Shown here: piece by piece, positions 1-7,652 of the stretch | Position numbering within the stretch: position 1 is the stretch's first letter | How the letters are laid out: every line of letters starts with the position of its first letter | Source: Prosthecobacter debontii | GTDB taxonomy: Bacteria > Verrucomicrobiota > Verrucomicrobiia > Verrucomicrobiales > Akkermansiaceae | Assembly: GCA_945870855.1 (NCBI GenBank) | Contig: CAMBTP010000001.1 | Span: 118,918 to 182,917, forward strand | Direction of reading: 5' to 3' | DNA length: 64,000 bases | Notes under the pieces: generated by a model | Databases searched by the model: none | What the model was told of the DNA's origin: nothing | What the model saw: only the letters and a program-made list of their open reading frames with translations | Program-made: the position numbers and the translations under genes

Positions 1-1947
1 GCGAGTGAGATCAAGATCTACGTGCCGCGCGATCTCGCGACTAGTATGGCAGACTGGGGGGTGCCGGAGTTCGAGCGCAAGGGGCTAGCTGTCTGGCGCT
101 ACGAAGCTTCGAATTCGCCTGGCGAGGTAAATCTCCTCGGCCAGCCCTACGTTTCGCTCGCCTACAAGACGACGATCACGGCCTTGAAATCAGGCGATGT
201 GGAAATCGGTCCAGCGACGGTTCGGTTGATCTACGTAAAAACGGTGTTCGATCGCTTCGCTCAGCGCGTTCAGTTACAGACGACACTCGCTGTCCCAAAA
301 CTCGGCTTCGCGGTAGCGCCGCTGCCGGAGGGTGCGCCGGAAGGTTTCGATAACGCGGTGGGACGATTCTCGCTCAGCACTACGATCAAGGAAACCAATG
401 TCACCGAGGGCGAGCCTCTTGCCTTGGATGTTGTGGTCAGTGGCTCTGGCAATCTCGATATCCTGCGCTCGCCGAAGATGATCGATCCGACCGGTTGGAA
501 AATTTATGATGCCACACCCAATCAGCGCGGTGAAGAGCGCCGCGAGTTGCAAGGTAAGGTTACGTTCAGTCAGTTCATACGTCCCCTTGAAATGAGGACA
601 GGCATACCTCCTTTCCGGCTCGTCTTTTTTGACCCAGATACGGAGAAATACGAAACGATAACTACGGATATCATCCCATTGGTGATGTCCCCTGCAAAGA
701 GCGCAGCCACCGAGTTTTCGGGTCCGCCTCCATCGCTTGCAACGCCGGTCGAGCGCATGTCTGATATCCTTGGCATGATTGACACGGCCAAGCTGCTGAC
801 GCCAACCCGTAAGACGCTTCTTCCCTGGATGCTGCATCTCATCGCCGCCGCACTATCTTTAGCACTCGTTGGACGTGCGCTGTGGATGCGCTACGGCCAC
901 CTTTTCGAAAAGGACGAAACAAAACGTAAATTACGCCAAGATTTCGAAAAGCTCGTGGGAGCGGCTTCAGGTGATGGACTAGCATTTTTACGCGCGGCGG
1001 GCGGTTTCGCGGAACGCTGGCAGCTCGTCGGTAAGAACGAGGAAATCCGCGACATTCTAGACGAGCGCGACCGGCTCTGTTTCCGTGAGGCAAAAGCCGA
1101 TGTGCCGGTGCCGAAAGGACGGCGGGATAGAATCCTTCGCAGTCTTCGCAAGGCAGCATTGGGAGTGCTCATTTTCGCCTTGGCAGGGCAGCTGGATGCT
1201 GACGAGGTTTCTGCGAAAGCAAAAGAAGCATACGATGCCGCCCGTTACGAGGAGGCCGCGAAGCTCTGGCTTGAAGCCGGTTCCTACAAGGATCTGGGTG
1301 CTGACACACTCTACAACATCGGTAACGCCGCCTACCGCATGGGCAGCGCTGGACAAGCTGCGCTGTATTACCGCCGTGCGCTTGCCCGCGATTCAACCCA
1401 CGGTGAGGCACGCCAGAACTTGCGTTTCCTGGAGCGGAAATACGGATCGATCACCATTGAGAGACCCGCCTACCAGTATGCCATCTCCCGCGTCCCGCTT
1501 TCGGGCTGGAAAGGCGCGCTTTGGGCGGGCGCTTGGATGTTGCTGATCGGAGTGCTCATTTTCCCGGCTACGCGGATCGGTTCGCAGTGGCGTGTCGCGG
1601 GCGTGATCAGCTTTGTTCTCGGCCCCCTGATCATTTCGCTCGGAGTCCTAGGCTGGAGGTATTTCCCGGATGATGCGGAGTTCGCTCCTCTCGCCAAGCA
1701 GGCAGTGGTAGTGGGTGAAAAAGTGGTGCTTCACACCGATGCCGCGAGGACATCTCCGGAAGTCATCGACGCTCCTCCGGGTTCCATTGCCGAGGTGATC
1801 CGTCGCTCTGGAGATTGGGCTTACGTGGCCTTCGCAACGAAGACACGCGGCTGGGTGCTGATCGATTCCATCGAGATGGTGATCCCCACCACTAAGCCGC
1901 AAACGCCCAAGTTGAAGAAGGCCGACGCTGACGGCAGTAGCGCATGA
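1..1947 (+). CDS. BatD/BatE fusion protein (aerotolerance-type), 5' end outside window
   Basis: The frame is open from base 1, so the gene is partial at its 5' end. About 240 residues of beta-rich BatD-type sequence come first, then a membrane segment near residues 265-285. A short cytoplasmic stretch follows, then a second hydrophobic segment, a TPR unit (around NIGNAAYRMG, about residues 400-470), two more membrane helices and a C-terminal SH3-like domain ending GWVLIDSIE. BatD and BatE are usually separate proteins next to MoxR ATPase and VWA-domain BatA/B; here they look fused. Family role: envelope stress or oxygen tolerance, mechanism unsettled. The stop overlaps the next start by ATGA. 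The assignment rests on domain order and is fairly confident; the exact start is unknown. Confidence 0.8.
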   Translation, partial: ASEIKIYVPRDLATSMADWGVPEFERKGLAVWRYEASNSPGEVNLLGQPYVSLAYKTTITALKSGDVEIGPATVRLIYVKTVFDRFAQRVQLQTTLAVPKLGFAVAPLPEGAPEGFDNAVGRFSLSTTIKETNVTEGEPLALDVVVSGSGNLDILRSPKMIDPTGWKIYDATPNQRGEERRELQGKVTFSQFIRPLEMRTGIPPFRLVFFDPDTEKYETITTDIIPLVMSPAKSAATEFSGPPPSLATPVERMSDILGMIDTAKLLTPTRKTLLPWMLHLIAAALSLALVGRALWMRYGHLFEKDETKRKLRQDFEKLVGAASGDGLAFLRAAGGFAERWQLVGKNEEIRDILDERDRLCFREAKADVPVPKGRRDRILRSLRKAALGVLIFALAGQLDADEVSAKAKEAYDAARYEEAAKLWLEAGSYKDLGADTLYNIGNAAYRMGSAGQAALYYRRALARDSTHGEARQNLRFLERKYGSITIERPAYQYAISRVPLSGWKGALWAGAWMLLIGVLIFPATRIGSQWRVAGVISFVLGPLIISLGVLGWRYFPDDAEFAPLAKQAVVVGEKVVLHTDAARTSPEVIDAPPGSIAEVIRRSGDWAYVAFATKTRGWVLIDSIEMVIPTTKPQTPKLKKADADGSSA

Positions 1948-2951
1948 CAGCTGACCGCAAGGCATGGCTGGCAAGGCGCGATGGCACGGTGATCCTCGGA
2001 CACGGTCCATTTGCCGCAGTGGCGCAAGCTCCCTCCGAGGGCGTGGCTTTTTACAAGCGCGACTTTTTTTCTTGTGAGGAATTTCCATGGCACATCCCCG
2101 CTGCTTACGAGGTTATCTCCGCCGAGAGCTTTCGTAATTCGGTGGAAGACGCCCACCGCCCGCTTATCGCTTGGGAAGCTCCGGATGCGATGCCTTTCTC
2201 CTGCGTGTTTCAGGAAATCATGACGCGAATCCGTCAGGGCATGATCGAGAAAACCGTACCCGTCGTCACTGAGCACGGCCATGTTTCCCATTCCCCCGCC
2301 GCCGGGATCATGGCGGCAATGGCGCGCCAGCAAGCTCCGCTCCAATCCTATGGCTGGGTCTCTGATACGGACGGCTTTGCTGGAGCCACGCCCGAGCTTC
2401 TGTTTTCCCTCGATGGATCAAGACTGGAGACGATGGCGCTGGCCGGCACTGCGCGGCTGGAGGACGAGGACGTTTTCGCGGTAGATGAAAAAGAGATCCG
2501 CGAGCACGAATACGTCGCGCAGACCCTGGTTTCCAAACTCCTCGATCTGGGGGTTCTCCGCCGCCGTGAGCGGGAAGTGCTGCGGCTTGGCTCGATTGTC
2601 CATTTCCATACCGGCATCACCCTTGATTTGGCGAATCCACAAGACACGGGTAGTCTCCTGCGCCGCCTCCATCCCACACCCGCGCTCGGCCCGTTGCCGC
2701 GCACCGATCAGACCATGTCGGCGCTATCCGGTTGGCGCTCGCAGCTCGGTTGCCCAGCGGAATTTGGCGCACCCTTCGGCGTGTGGGAGAACGGGCGATT
2801 CGAATCCATCGTGGCCATCCGCGGGCTTTGGTGGCAGGGAAATAAAATCTCCCTCCCCGCCGGATGCGGCATCATTGAAGCCAGCCGCCTAGTTAACGAA
2901 TGGCGTGAAATCCGACTCAAGCGCGACGCGGTAAAGGGCTTCTTGGGCTGA
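1944..2951 (+). CDS. Chorismate-binding enzyme, isochorismate synthase-like
   Basis: 335 residues matching the catalytic half of the anthranilate synthase I/PabB/MenF family. Visible motifs are GATPELLF, MALAGTARL, KEIREHEYV, HFHTGITLDL, LHPTPALGPLPR and a C-terminal GCGIIEASRLVNEWREIRLK. The HPTPA block resembles MenF/EntC isochorismate synthases rather than the PTGAPK type of PabB/TrpE, so a menaquinone role is the best guess. It is shorter than typical MenF (about 430 residues) because the N-terminal part is reduced. It begins inside the stop of the BatD/E gene (ATGA), implying translational coupling, although the two functions are unrelated. Family is certain; exact reaction is inferred. 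Confidence 0.82.
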   Translation: MTADRKAWLARRDGTVILGHGPFAAVAQAPSEGVAFYKRDFFSCEEFPWHIPAAYEVISAESFRNSVEDAHRPLIAWEAPDAMPFSCVFQEIMTRIRQGMIEKTVPVVTEHGHVSHSPAAGIMAAMARQQAPLQSYGWVSDTDGFAGATPELLFSLDGSRLETMALAGTARLEDEDVFAVDEKEIREHEYVAQTLVSKLLDLGVLRRREREVLRLGSIVHFHTGITLDLANPQDTGSLLRRLHPTPALGPLPRTDQTMSALSGWRSQLGCPAEFGAPFGVWENGRFESIVAIRGLWWQGNKISLPAGCGIIEASRLVNEWREIRLKRDAVKGFLG

Positions 2952-3064
2952 ATTCACCCGCTCATGACTCTTCAAAGTGATCACTTACAATAGATTTTGC
3001 TAAATTATTTTTTAGAATAGTCGGGGCGGTTGACCCTCAAAATACTGGTGATCCACGAGTTGCT

Positions 3065-5257
3065 TTATCTCATGAACGCTTCATGCAGGCCGCCATCGAC
3101 GGTGATCAACTGGCCGGTGGTTTTACTGAGACGCTTGGTGACGAGAAGGAAGTAGGCTTCCGCTTGGTCGGCCGGGGTGATCGGGCTCTTGGTGAGAGTG
3201 CGATCGGCATAGAACTGCGCGAGCTTGTTCACGAGCGATTCCGTTTCCTCATCCTCTGTGAAAGGGATTTCGTATTTCGCGAGGGAGCCGATGACGCGGT
3301 CGCGAGGGAACATGGCGGAGCCTGAAACCACAGTGGCTGGGGCGACGCCGTTGACGCGGACGAGAGGGGCGAGCTCGATGGCGAGTTCGCGGACTAGGTG
3401 GTTCGCGGCAGCCTTCGATGTGTCGTAGGCGAGTGAACCTTTTTTGGCGACCGCGGCGTTCGCTGAGGTGGTGAGGACGAGATTTCCTTGGAGGCCTTGC
3501 TCTTTCCAAGTCTTGTAGGCCTCGTCTGCAACGAAGTAGGAACCGGTGACGTTAATCGCAAAGGTGAGGCCCCATTTGTCATCCGGAATATGGCCGGTGG
3601 TATCGGAAGGTACGAAGATTCCTGCGGTGATACAAATGTGGTCGAAACCTCCGTATGCGAGCGCGACCTGGTCGAGCATCGCCCGAATTCCTGCGCGATC
3701 GGTGATGTTGCCTTGGAGTGCGATGGCTGGGCCGCTGTTGGAAATGCCCGTGCCTGCCACACCGATACCGAGACCGTATTTGTCGGTGATCTCCTTGGCT
3801 GTGGTTTGCGCGGCCTCAAGATTCATATCGACGCAAACGATGTGCGCGCCTTCCTTGACGAGGCGGTGGGCGGTTTCCTTACCGATGCCAGAACCTGCGC
3901 CGATGACGATGACAACCTGGCGCTCAAGTTCTTTTTCAGCGGGCATACGCTGGAGTTTGGCTTCTTCCAACAACCAGTATTCGATGTCGAAAGCTTCCTG
4001 TTGCGGGAGGGAAATGTAAGTGTCGATGGCTTCGGCACCGCGCATGACTTCGACAGCGCAGTTGTAGAACTCGGCAGTGACGCGGGATTCGGATTTGTCC
4101 TTGCCCCAAGCGATCATACCGAGGCCTGGAATGAGGACGACCGTTGGGTTCGGGTCTCGCATCGCAGGGGAGTTTGCGTGTTTGCAGGTCTCGTAGTATG
4201 TCGCGTAGTCCTTGCGGTATTGAAGCAGGTTTGCTGCGAGTTTTTCCTTGAGCGCGGCGAGGTCTTCCGACTGCGGGTCCCATGCCACGTATAGTGGCTT
4301 GATCTTGGTGCGGAGGAAATGGTCGGGGCAGGAAGTGCCAAGCTCGGCGAGGCGTGGGGCGTCGGCGGAGTTGACGAAGCGGAGGATTTTTTCGTCGTCC
4401 TGAATCGTTCCGATAAATCGTTTTTGTTGGGATACCTGGCCGCGCAGCCATGGCAGGATTTTTGCAAAGGTCTCTTGGCGTTGTTCCTCGGGAAGCGTTT
4501 GGTATTTTTGACCCCCAAAGGCTTTCGCATCACCACCTTTGGCTGTGTATTTATCTTCAATATATTGGGCGGCTTTATCTATGAGACGCAGGGTGAGTTC
4601 GTAGCACTTTTTGTCGTCGTTGTCCCATGAGATAAACCCGTGCTGCCCCATCATGATCGCTTGGGTGCTGGGATTTTTTTTCTCGATCTCCTGCATCGCG
4701 AGGCCGAGTTCGAAACCGGGGCGCATCCATGGCACGTATTCCATTTCGCCGCCGAAAATCTCTTTCGTCAGTGCCAGGCAGTTTTTCGAAGCGGCAATCG
4801 CAATGATCGCGTTCGGATGCATGTGATCGACGTGTTTTCCGGATAGAAAACTGTGCAGCGGGGTGTCGATGGAAGATGGGCGTGGATTGAGATTGAAGGT
4901 CGTGTGGAAATACATGCCGACCATTTCATCTTCGGCGGGGGATTTCAGGCCGTTGTTGGGCTTCGCTGCGTAAACGGATTGGAGGCCGATGAGTTTGTCC
5001 TGATAGAGGGAGGAAAAGTTCTCGCGCTTCGAGGTGCGTAGATCGCCACCGGAACCCTTGACCCATAGAACTTCGGTTTGTTGGCCGGTGAGGGGATCGG
5101 CCTCCATGATTTTAGAGGAAGTGTTGCCACCGCCGGTGTTGGTGATACGCTGATCTGCGCCGAGGATATTTGAGCGATAGACAAGGCGCGCTACCGGATC
5201 GAGTTTTGCAGCATGGGAATCATCCCATGAATAAGTTACGTGTTTAAAAGCAGACAT
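3065..5257 (-). CDS. Bifunctional aldolase / short-chain dehydrogenase (rhamnulose-phosphate aldolase type)
   Basis: 730 residues. The N-terminal ~430 residues are a class II aldolase/adducin domain with metal-site sequences around HSFLSGKHVDHMHPNA. The C-terminal ~270 residues are a short-chain dehydrogenase with IGAGSGIGKETA as the NAD-binding loop and YDTSKAAANH as the catalytic Tyr-x-x-x-Lys. Fusions of this layout cleave rhamnulose-1-phosphate and process the lactaldehyde formed. The start is the ATG of MSAFKH at 5257; 17 further codons are open upstream but look like leader. It is transcribed divergently from a DeoR regulator, fitting sugar-inducible control. Substrate is inferred from the family, not shown. 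Confidence 0.88.
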   Translation of the reverse strand: MSAFKHVTYSWDDSHAAKLDPVARLVYRSNILGADQRITNTGGGNTSSKIMEADPLTGQQTEVLWVKGSGGDLRTSKRENFSSLYQDKLIGLQSVYAAKPNNGLKSPAEDEMVGMYFHTTFNLNPRPSSIDTPLHSFLSGKHVDHMHPNAIIAIAASKNCLALTKEIFGGEMEYVPWMRPGFELGLAMQEIEKKNPSTQAIMMGQHGFISWDNDDKKCYELTLRLIDKAAQYIEDKYTAKGGDAKAFGGQKYQTLPEEQRQETFAKILPWLRGQVSQQKRFIGTIQDDEKILRFVNSADAPRLAELGTSCPDHFLRTKIKPLYVAWDPQSEDLAALKEKLAANLLQYRKDYATYYETCKHANSPAMRDPNPTVVLIPGLGMIAWGKDKSESRVTAEFYNCAVEVMRGAEAIDTYISLPQQEAFDIEYWLLEEAKLQRMPAEKELERQVVIVIGAGSGIGKETAHRLVKEGAHIVCVDMNLEAAQTTAKEITDKYGLGIGVAGTGISNSGPAIALQGNITDRAGIRAMLDQVALAYGGFDHICITAGIFVPSDTTGHIPDDKWGLTFAINVTGSYFVADEAYKTWKEQGLQGNLVLTTSANAAVAKKGSLAYDTSKAAANHLVRELAIELAPLVRVNGVAPATVVSGSAMFPRDRVIGSLAKYEIPFTEDEETESLVNKLAQFYADRTLTKSPITPADQAEAYFLLVTKRLSKTTGQLITVDGGLHEAFMR

Positions 5258-5329
5258 CTTTTTTTTGGTTGGCAAAAGTAGAATGCGGCCTAAAACAACA
5301 AAGAGCAAGACAAAAAAAGAAAAAACAAT
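5258..5329. promoter_or_regulatory. Divergent promoter/operator region between aldolase and DeoR genes
   Basis: Only 72 bp separate the two divergent starts, so both promoters and any DeoR operator must lie here. The DNA is very A-rich on the regulator side (runs of A around 5311-5327) and T-rich on the aldolase side. I could not define a clear operator palindrome. Confidence 0.4.
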
Positions 5330-6088
5330 ATGTTAGCACTCGAAAGACACAGAAAGATCCTCGAAATTGCAAAACGCGACGGAGCTGTGCGCACACAGTC
5401 GATGGCTGCGCTGCTCAATGTAACCGAGGAAACCGTAAGGCGGGATCTCGACAGTCTTGCCCGCCAAGGCCAGCTCCACCGCACGCACGGCGGGGCGGCG
5501 GATGTTTCTATGGTCATTCGCGAGCTTTCACGCAGTGAGCGCGAAGGCAAACAGGCGGAGGAAAAACAAGCCATCGCCAAGGCAGCCGTTCGGCATATCC
5601 GCGAAAACGAGACCCTGCTGCTCGATGCCAGCTCCACTGCCCTCGAACTCGCTCGGTGCCTGCCGGAAAAATGTGGAATCCGTGTCGTCACTTACGCTAT
5701 CGGGGTCGTCGAAAGGCTCGCCATCCGCAGCGATATCGAGGTCATCCTCCTAGGCGGCATCCACGATCCGAGGGCCGGACGATTCCAGGGTATGCTTACG
5801 GAAATGGGTGTCCGCGCCCTTCGCATCGATCGTTTCTTCTTCTCCGGTGCCGGATTCGATCCGTCCCTAGGCATCGGCGAGCCGAACCCAGAGGAGGCTA
5901 GGCTTAAAGCCACCATCATCGCCCATGCTGACTGGACATGCGCGATGCTCGATCACACCAAGCTCGGCCGCAGAACCGATCACTATTTCGTCAGGCCAGA
6001 TCAGATTGACCTATTTATTACCGACTCTGAGGCAGCAGGTTATTGCGAGAACGGGAAGCTCAAAGGTGTAACCTACGAGGTGGGGTGA
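5330..6088 (+). CDS. DeoR-family transcriptional regulator
   Basis: 252 residues. The N-terminal winged helix-turn-helix spans about residues 1-57 and carries the family signature ETVRRDLDSLARQGQLHRTHGGA. The remainder is a DeoRC sugar-phosphate sensor domain, including LLDASSTALELA, LLGGIHD and the FFSGAGFDPSLG block. Such proteins repress sugar catabolic genes and are released by phosphorylated sugars. Its position divergent from the aldolase/dehydrogenase gene suggests that gene is its target. The ATG at 5330 is the only start that keeps the full HTH. Confidence 0.92.
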   Translation: MLALERHRKILEIAKRDGAVRTQSMAALLNVTEETVRRDLDSLARQGQLHRTHGGAADVSMVIRELSRSEREGKQAEEKQAIAKAAVRHIRENETLLLDASSTALELARCLPEKCGIRVVTYAIGVVERLAIRSDIEVILLGGIHDPRAGRFQGMLTEMGVRALRIDRFFFSGAGFDPSLGIGEPNPEEARLKATIIAHADWTCAMLDHTKLGRRTDHYFVRPDQIDLFITDSEAAGYCENGKLKGVTYEVG

Positions 6089-6122
6089 GGAGGTCTCTGC
6101 ATGGAGGAAAAGATACCCGCTC

Positions 6123-6254
6123 TCACTCCTCAATAAACCGGTCCAGCGCCTGTAACAGCTCTGGCGAGCGCTTTATGGAGTAGGTTCCCGAGGTCTGGAG
6201 GGTTAGGCCTTTTCCTGCGGAGTTCTGAAAGTGGAGATTGCGGAGTATCGGGAT
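6123..6254 (-). pseudogene. Relic of a dnaE 3' end (duplicated C-terminal tail)
   Basis: Read on the minus strand, this stretch encodes about 40 residues ending in a TGA at 6123-6125. Aligned to the C-terminus of the intact dnaE at 7653-11117, 28 of the last 37 residues are identical (shared blocks HFQNSAGK, KRSPEL and QALDRF). No start codon or rest of the polymerase is attached. It is a fossil of a second dnaE end, 1.5 kb from the real one and in the same orientation. The divergence suggests an old duplication or a tail from another lineage. Confidence 0.85.
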
Positions 6255-6258
6255 TAAG

Positions 6259-6351
6259 GAGAAGGGGATTGCATTCCCTTTGCACAGGATCGCTAACCTG
6301 CAGCACCGGTATTACGCCCGGCTAGCGCAAAGGGGATGCAATCCCCTTCTC
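6259..6351. repeat. 25-bp inverted repeat with 43-bp spacer
   Basis: Arms at 6259-6283 and 6327-6351 are reverse complements with one mismatch; the core GGGGATTGCAT is itself nearly palindromic. It lies between the dnaE relic and the first 271-bp repeat. It is a probable REP/MITE-like element; no coding content is seen. Confidence 0.8.
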
Positions 6352-6358
6352 CATATTG

Positions 6359-6629
6359 CACCCTTCCCGGCGAATAACCTTGATCCACCAACGACTCCCC
6401 CTTTTCTCCGGTAAGACTTCCTGTAGCTGTGGCGTCCCGCCGCAGGCCGTCTCCTCCGCGTCTCGCGGGGGATAGGTAGGTTAGTGTGGCATCGCGGCGG
6501 GACGCCGCTTTCACGGCCTGCTGCGGGACGCAGCAGCTCCAACCCCTCCACCCGCCTGATCCACGCACCCTTCCCGGCGAAAAACCTTGATCCACCAACG
6601 ATTTCTCCCTTTTCTCCGGTAAGACTTCC
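6359..6629. repeat. 271-bp direct repeat, copy A
   Basis: About 97 percent identical, with no gap, to 7379-7649 (offset exactly 1020 bp). It is bounded internally by two versions of an ~80-bp unit containing CCTTGATCCACCAACGA. The centre is hairpin-rich: GGCGTCCCGCCGC at 6431-6443 pairs with 6494-6506, and CTGCTGCG/CGCAGCAG forms an 8-bp stem near 6520-6538. A related single unit recurs at 47393-47470. It contains no convincing gene. Confidence 0.9.
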
Positions 6630-6685
6630 CTGCCAGATTTTACCGGGACGGGGGATGCGGATGAATCCTGTCTGCCAATAATTTC

Positions 6686-7246
6686 ATGCGTTACTCGCTC
6701 ATTTTCCTTCTTTGCTTTGCCAGTATCAGTCCAGCGAGCACTGTGCTTCGCAATCCGAGTTTTGAGGATAGCGATATGAGTCCCTGGACACGGACTGCAA
6801 TTTCCGGAATCCGGCCATGGGGGCAAGGATCCGCGTCTCCCCAAGATGGGGGTTGGTATGTGTTTACAAATGCTGAAGCCTCTATCGAGCAGACTTTCGG
6901 GTCAATTGTCGGTTCGAGTATCACAGAATTTAGCTTATGGATCGACCGCCCAACATCCTCGACGATATTCGTGGAGCTTTTGTTCTCTGGTGGAGGCACA
7001 TCCGGTCAAACCGATATTACTTCGGTCACAGGTGCAGGCTGGGGGCAGTATGATGTTCTTCCTCTTGTAGATCCTGCTGACAACATCACAGGAATCAAGG
7101 TTACGAAGCTCGGTACAGGCACAACCCGCTTGGACAACTTCCAACTCACAGTCGTCCCTGAACCGCAGACCGGAGTTCTGATTGCCGTAGGGCTAATGGT
7201 GCTTCTCAAACAAAGAAGGCGAACTAGATCCCACTCCTTCGCCTGA
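6686..7246 (+). CDS. PEP-CTERM sorting-domain exported protein
   Basis: 186 residues. It has an N-terminal signal peptide (cleavage probably after SISPAS), a beta-sandwich-like body beginning VLRNPSFEDSDMSPW (resembling carbohydrate-binding or DUF642-like folds), and a C-terminal sorting signal VVPEPQTGVL, a hydrophobic helix and KQRRR. PEP-CTERM proteins are processed by exosortase and usually end at the surface or in exopolysaccharide. The gene stands alone between two copies of a 271-bp direct repeat, so it may have arrived with or been bracketed by that element. The ligand is unknown. Confidence 0.85.
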   Translation: MRYSLIFLLCFASISPASTVLRNPSFEDSDMSPWTRTAISGIRPWGQGSASPQDGGWYVFTNAEASIEQTFGSIVGSSITEFSLWIDRPTSSTIFVELLFSGGGTSGQTDITSVTGAGWGQYDVLPLVDPADNITGIKVTKLGTGTTRLDNFQLTVVPEPQTGVLIAVGLMVLLKQRRRTRSHSFA

Positions 7247-7378
7247 CCCGCCTCCAGTTTCAGTCGCCAGGACAGCTACAACTTCAACCCCGTGCTCCAT
7301 CCTCGCCACGTTCAGGCGTAGGAGGACTTAACATGCACCCATCCCCTCCCTCCACCCCCTCTACCCGCCTGATCCACG

Positions 7379-7649
7379 CACGCTTCCCGGCGAATAACCT
7401 TGATCCACCAACGACTCCCCCTTTTCTCCGATAAGACTTCCTGTAGCTGTGGCGTCCCGCCGCAGGCCGTCTCCTCCGCGTCTCGCGGGGGATAGGTAGG
7501 TTAGTGTGGCATCGCGGCGGGACGCCGCTTTCACGGCCTGCTGCGGGACGCAGCAGCTACACCCCCTCCACCCGCCTGATCTACGCACCCTTCGCGGCGA
7601 AAAACCTTGATCCACCAACGATTCCCCCCTTTTCTCCGGTAAGACTTCC
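7379..7649. repeat. 271-bp direct repeat, copy B
   Basis: Second copy of the element at 6359-6629, with about nine base differences and no indels. It ends 3 bp before the dnaE stop codon, so it forms the immediate 3' flank of dnaE and could contribute hairpins at the end of its transcript. Confidence 0.9.
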
Positions 7650-7652
7650 AAC

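Noticed and set aside
14..116. Cluster of BglII, SpeI, NheI, HindIII and EcoRI sites resembling a cloning polylinker
   Set aside because: The stretch translates in frame as normal-looking BatD sequence continuous with the rest of the protein, so coincidence is likelier than vector.
3488..4294. 268-codon plus-strand open frame
   Set aside because: Antisense shadow of the bifunctional aldolase/dehydrogenase gene.
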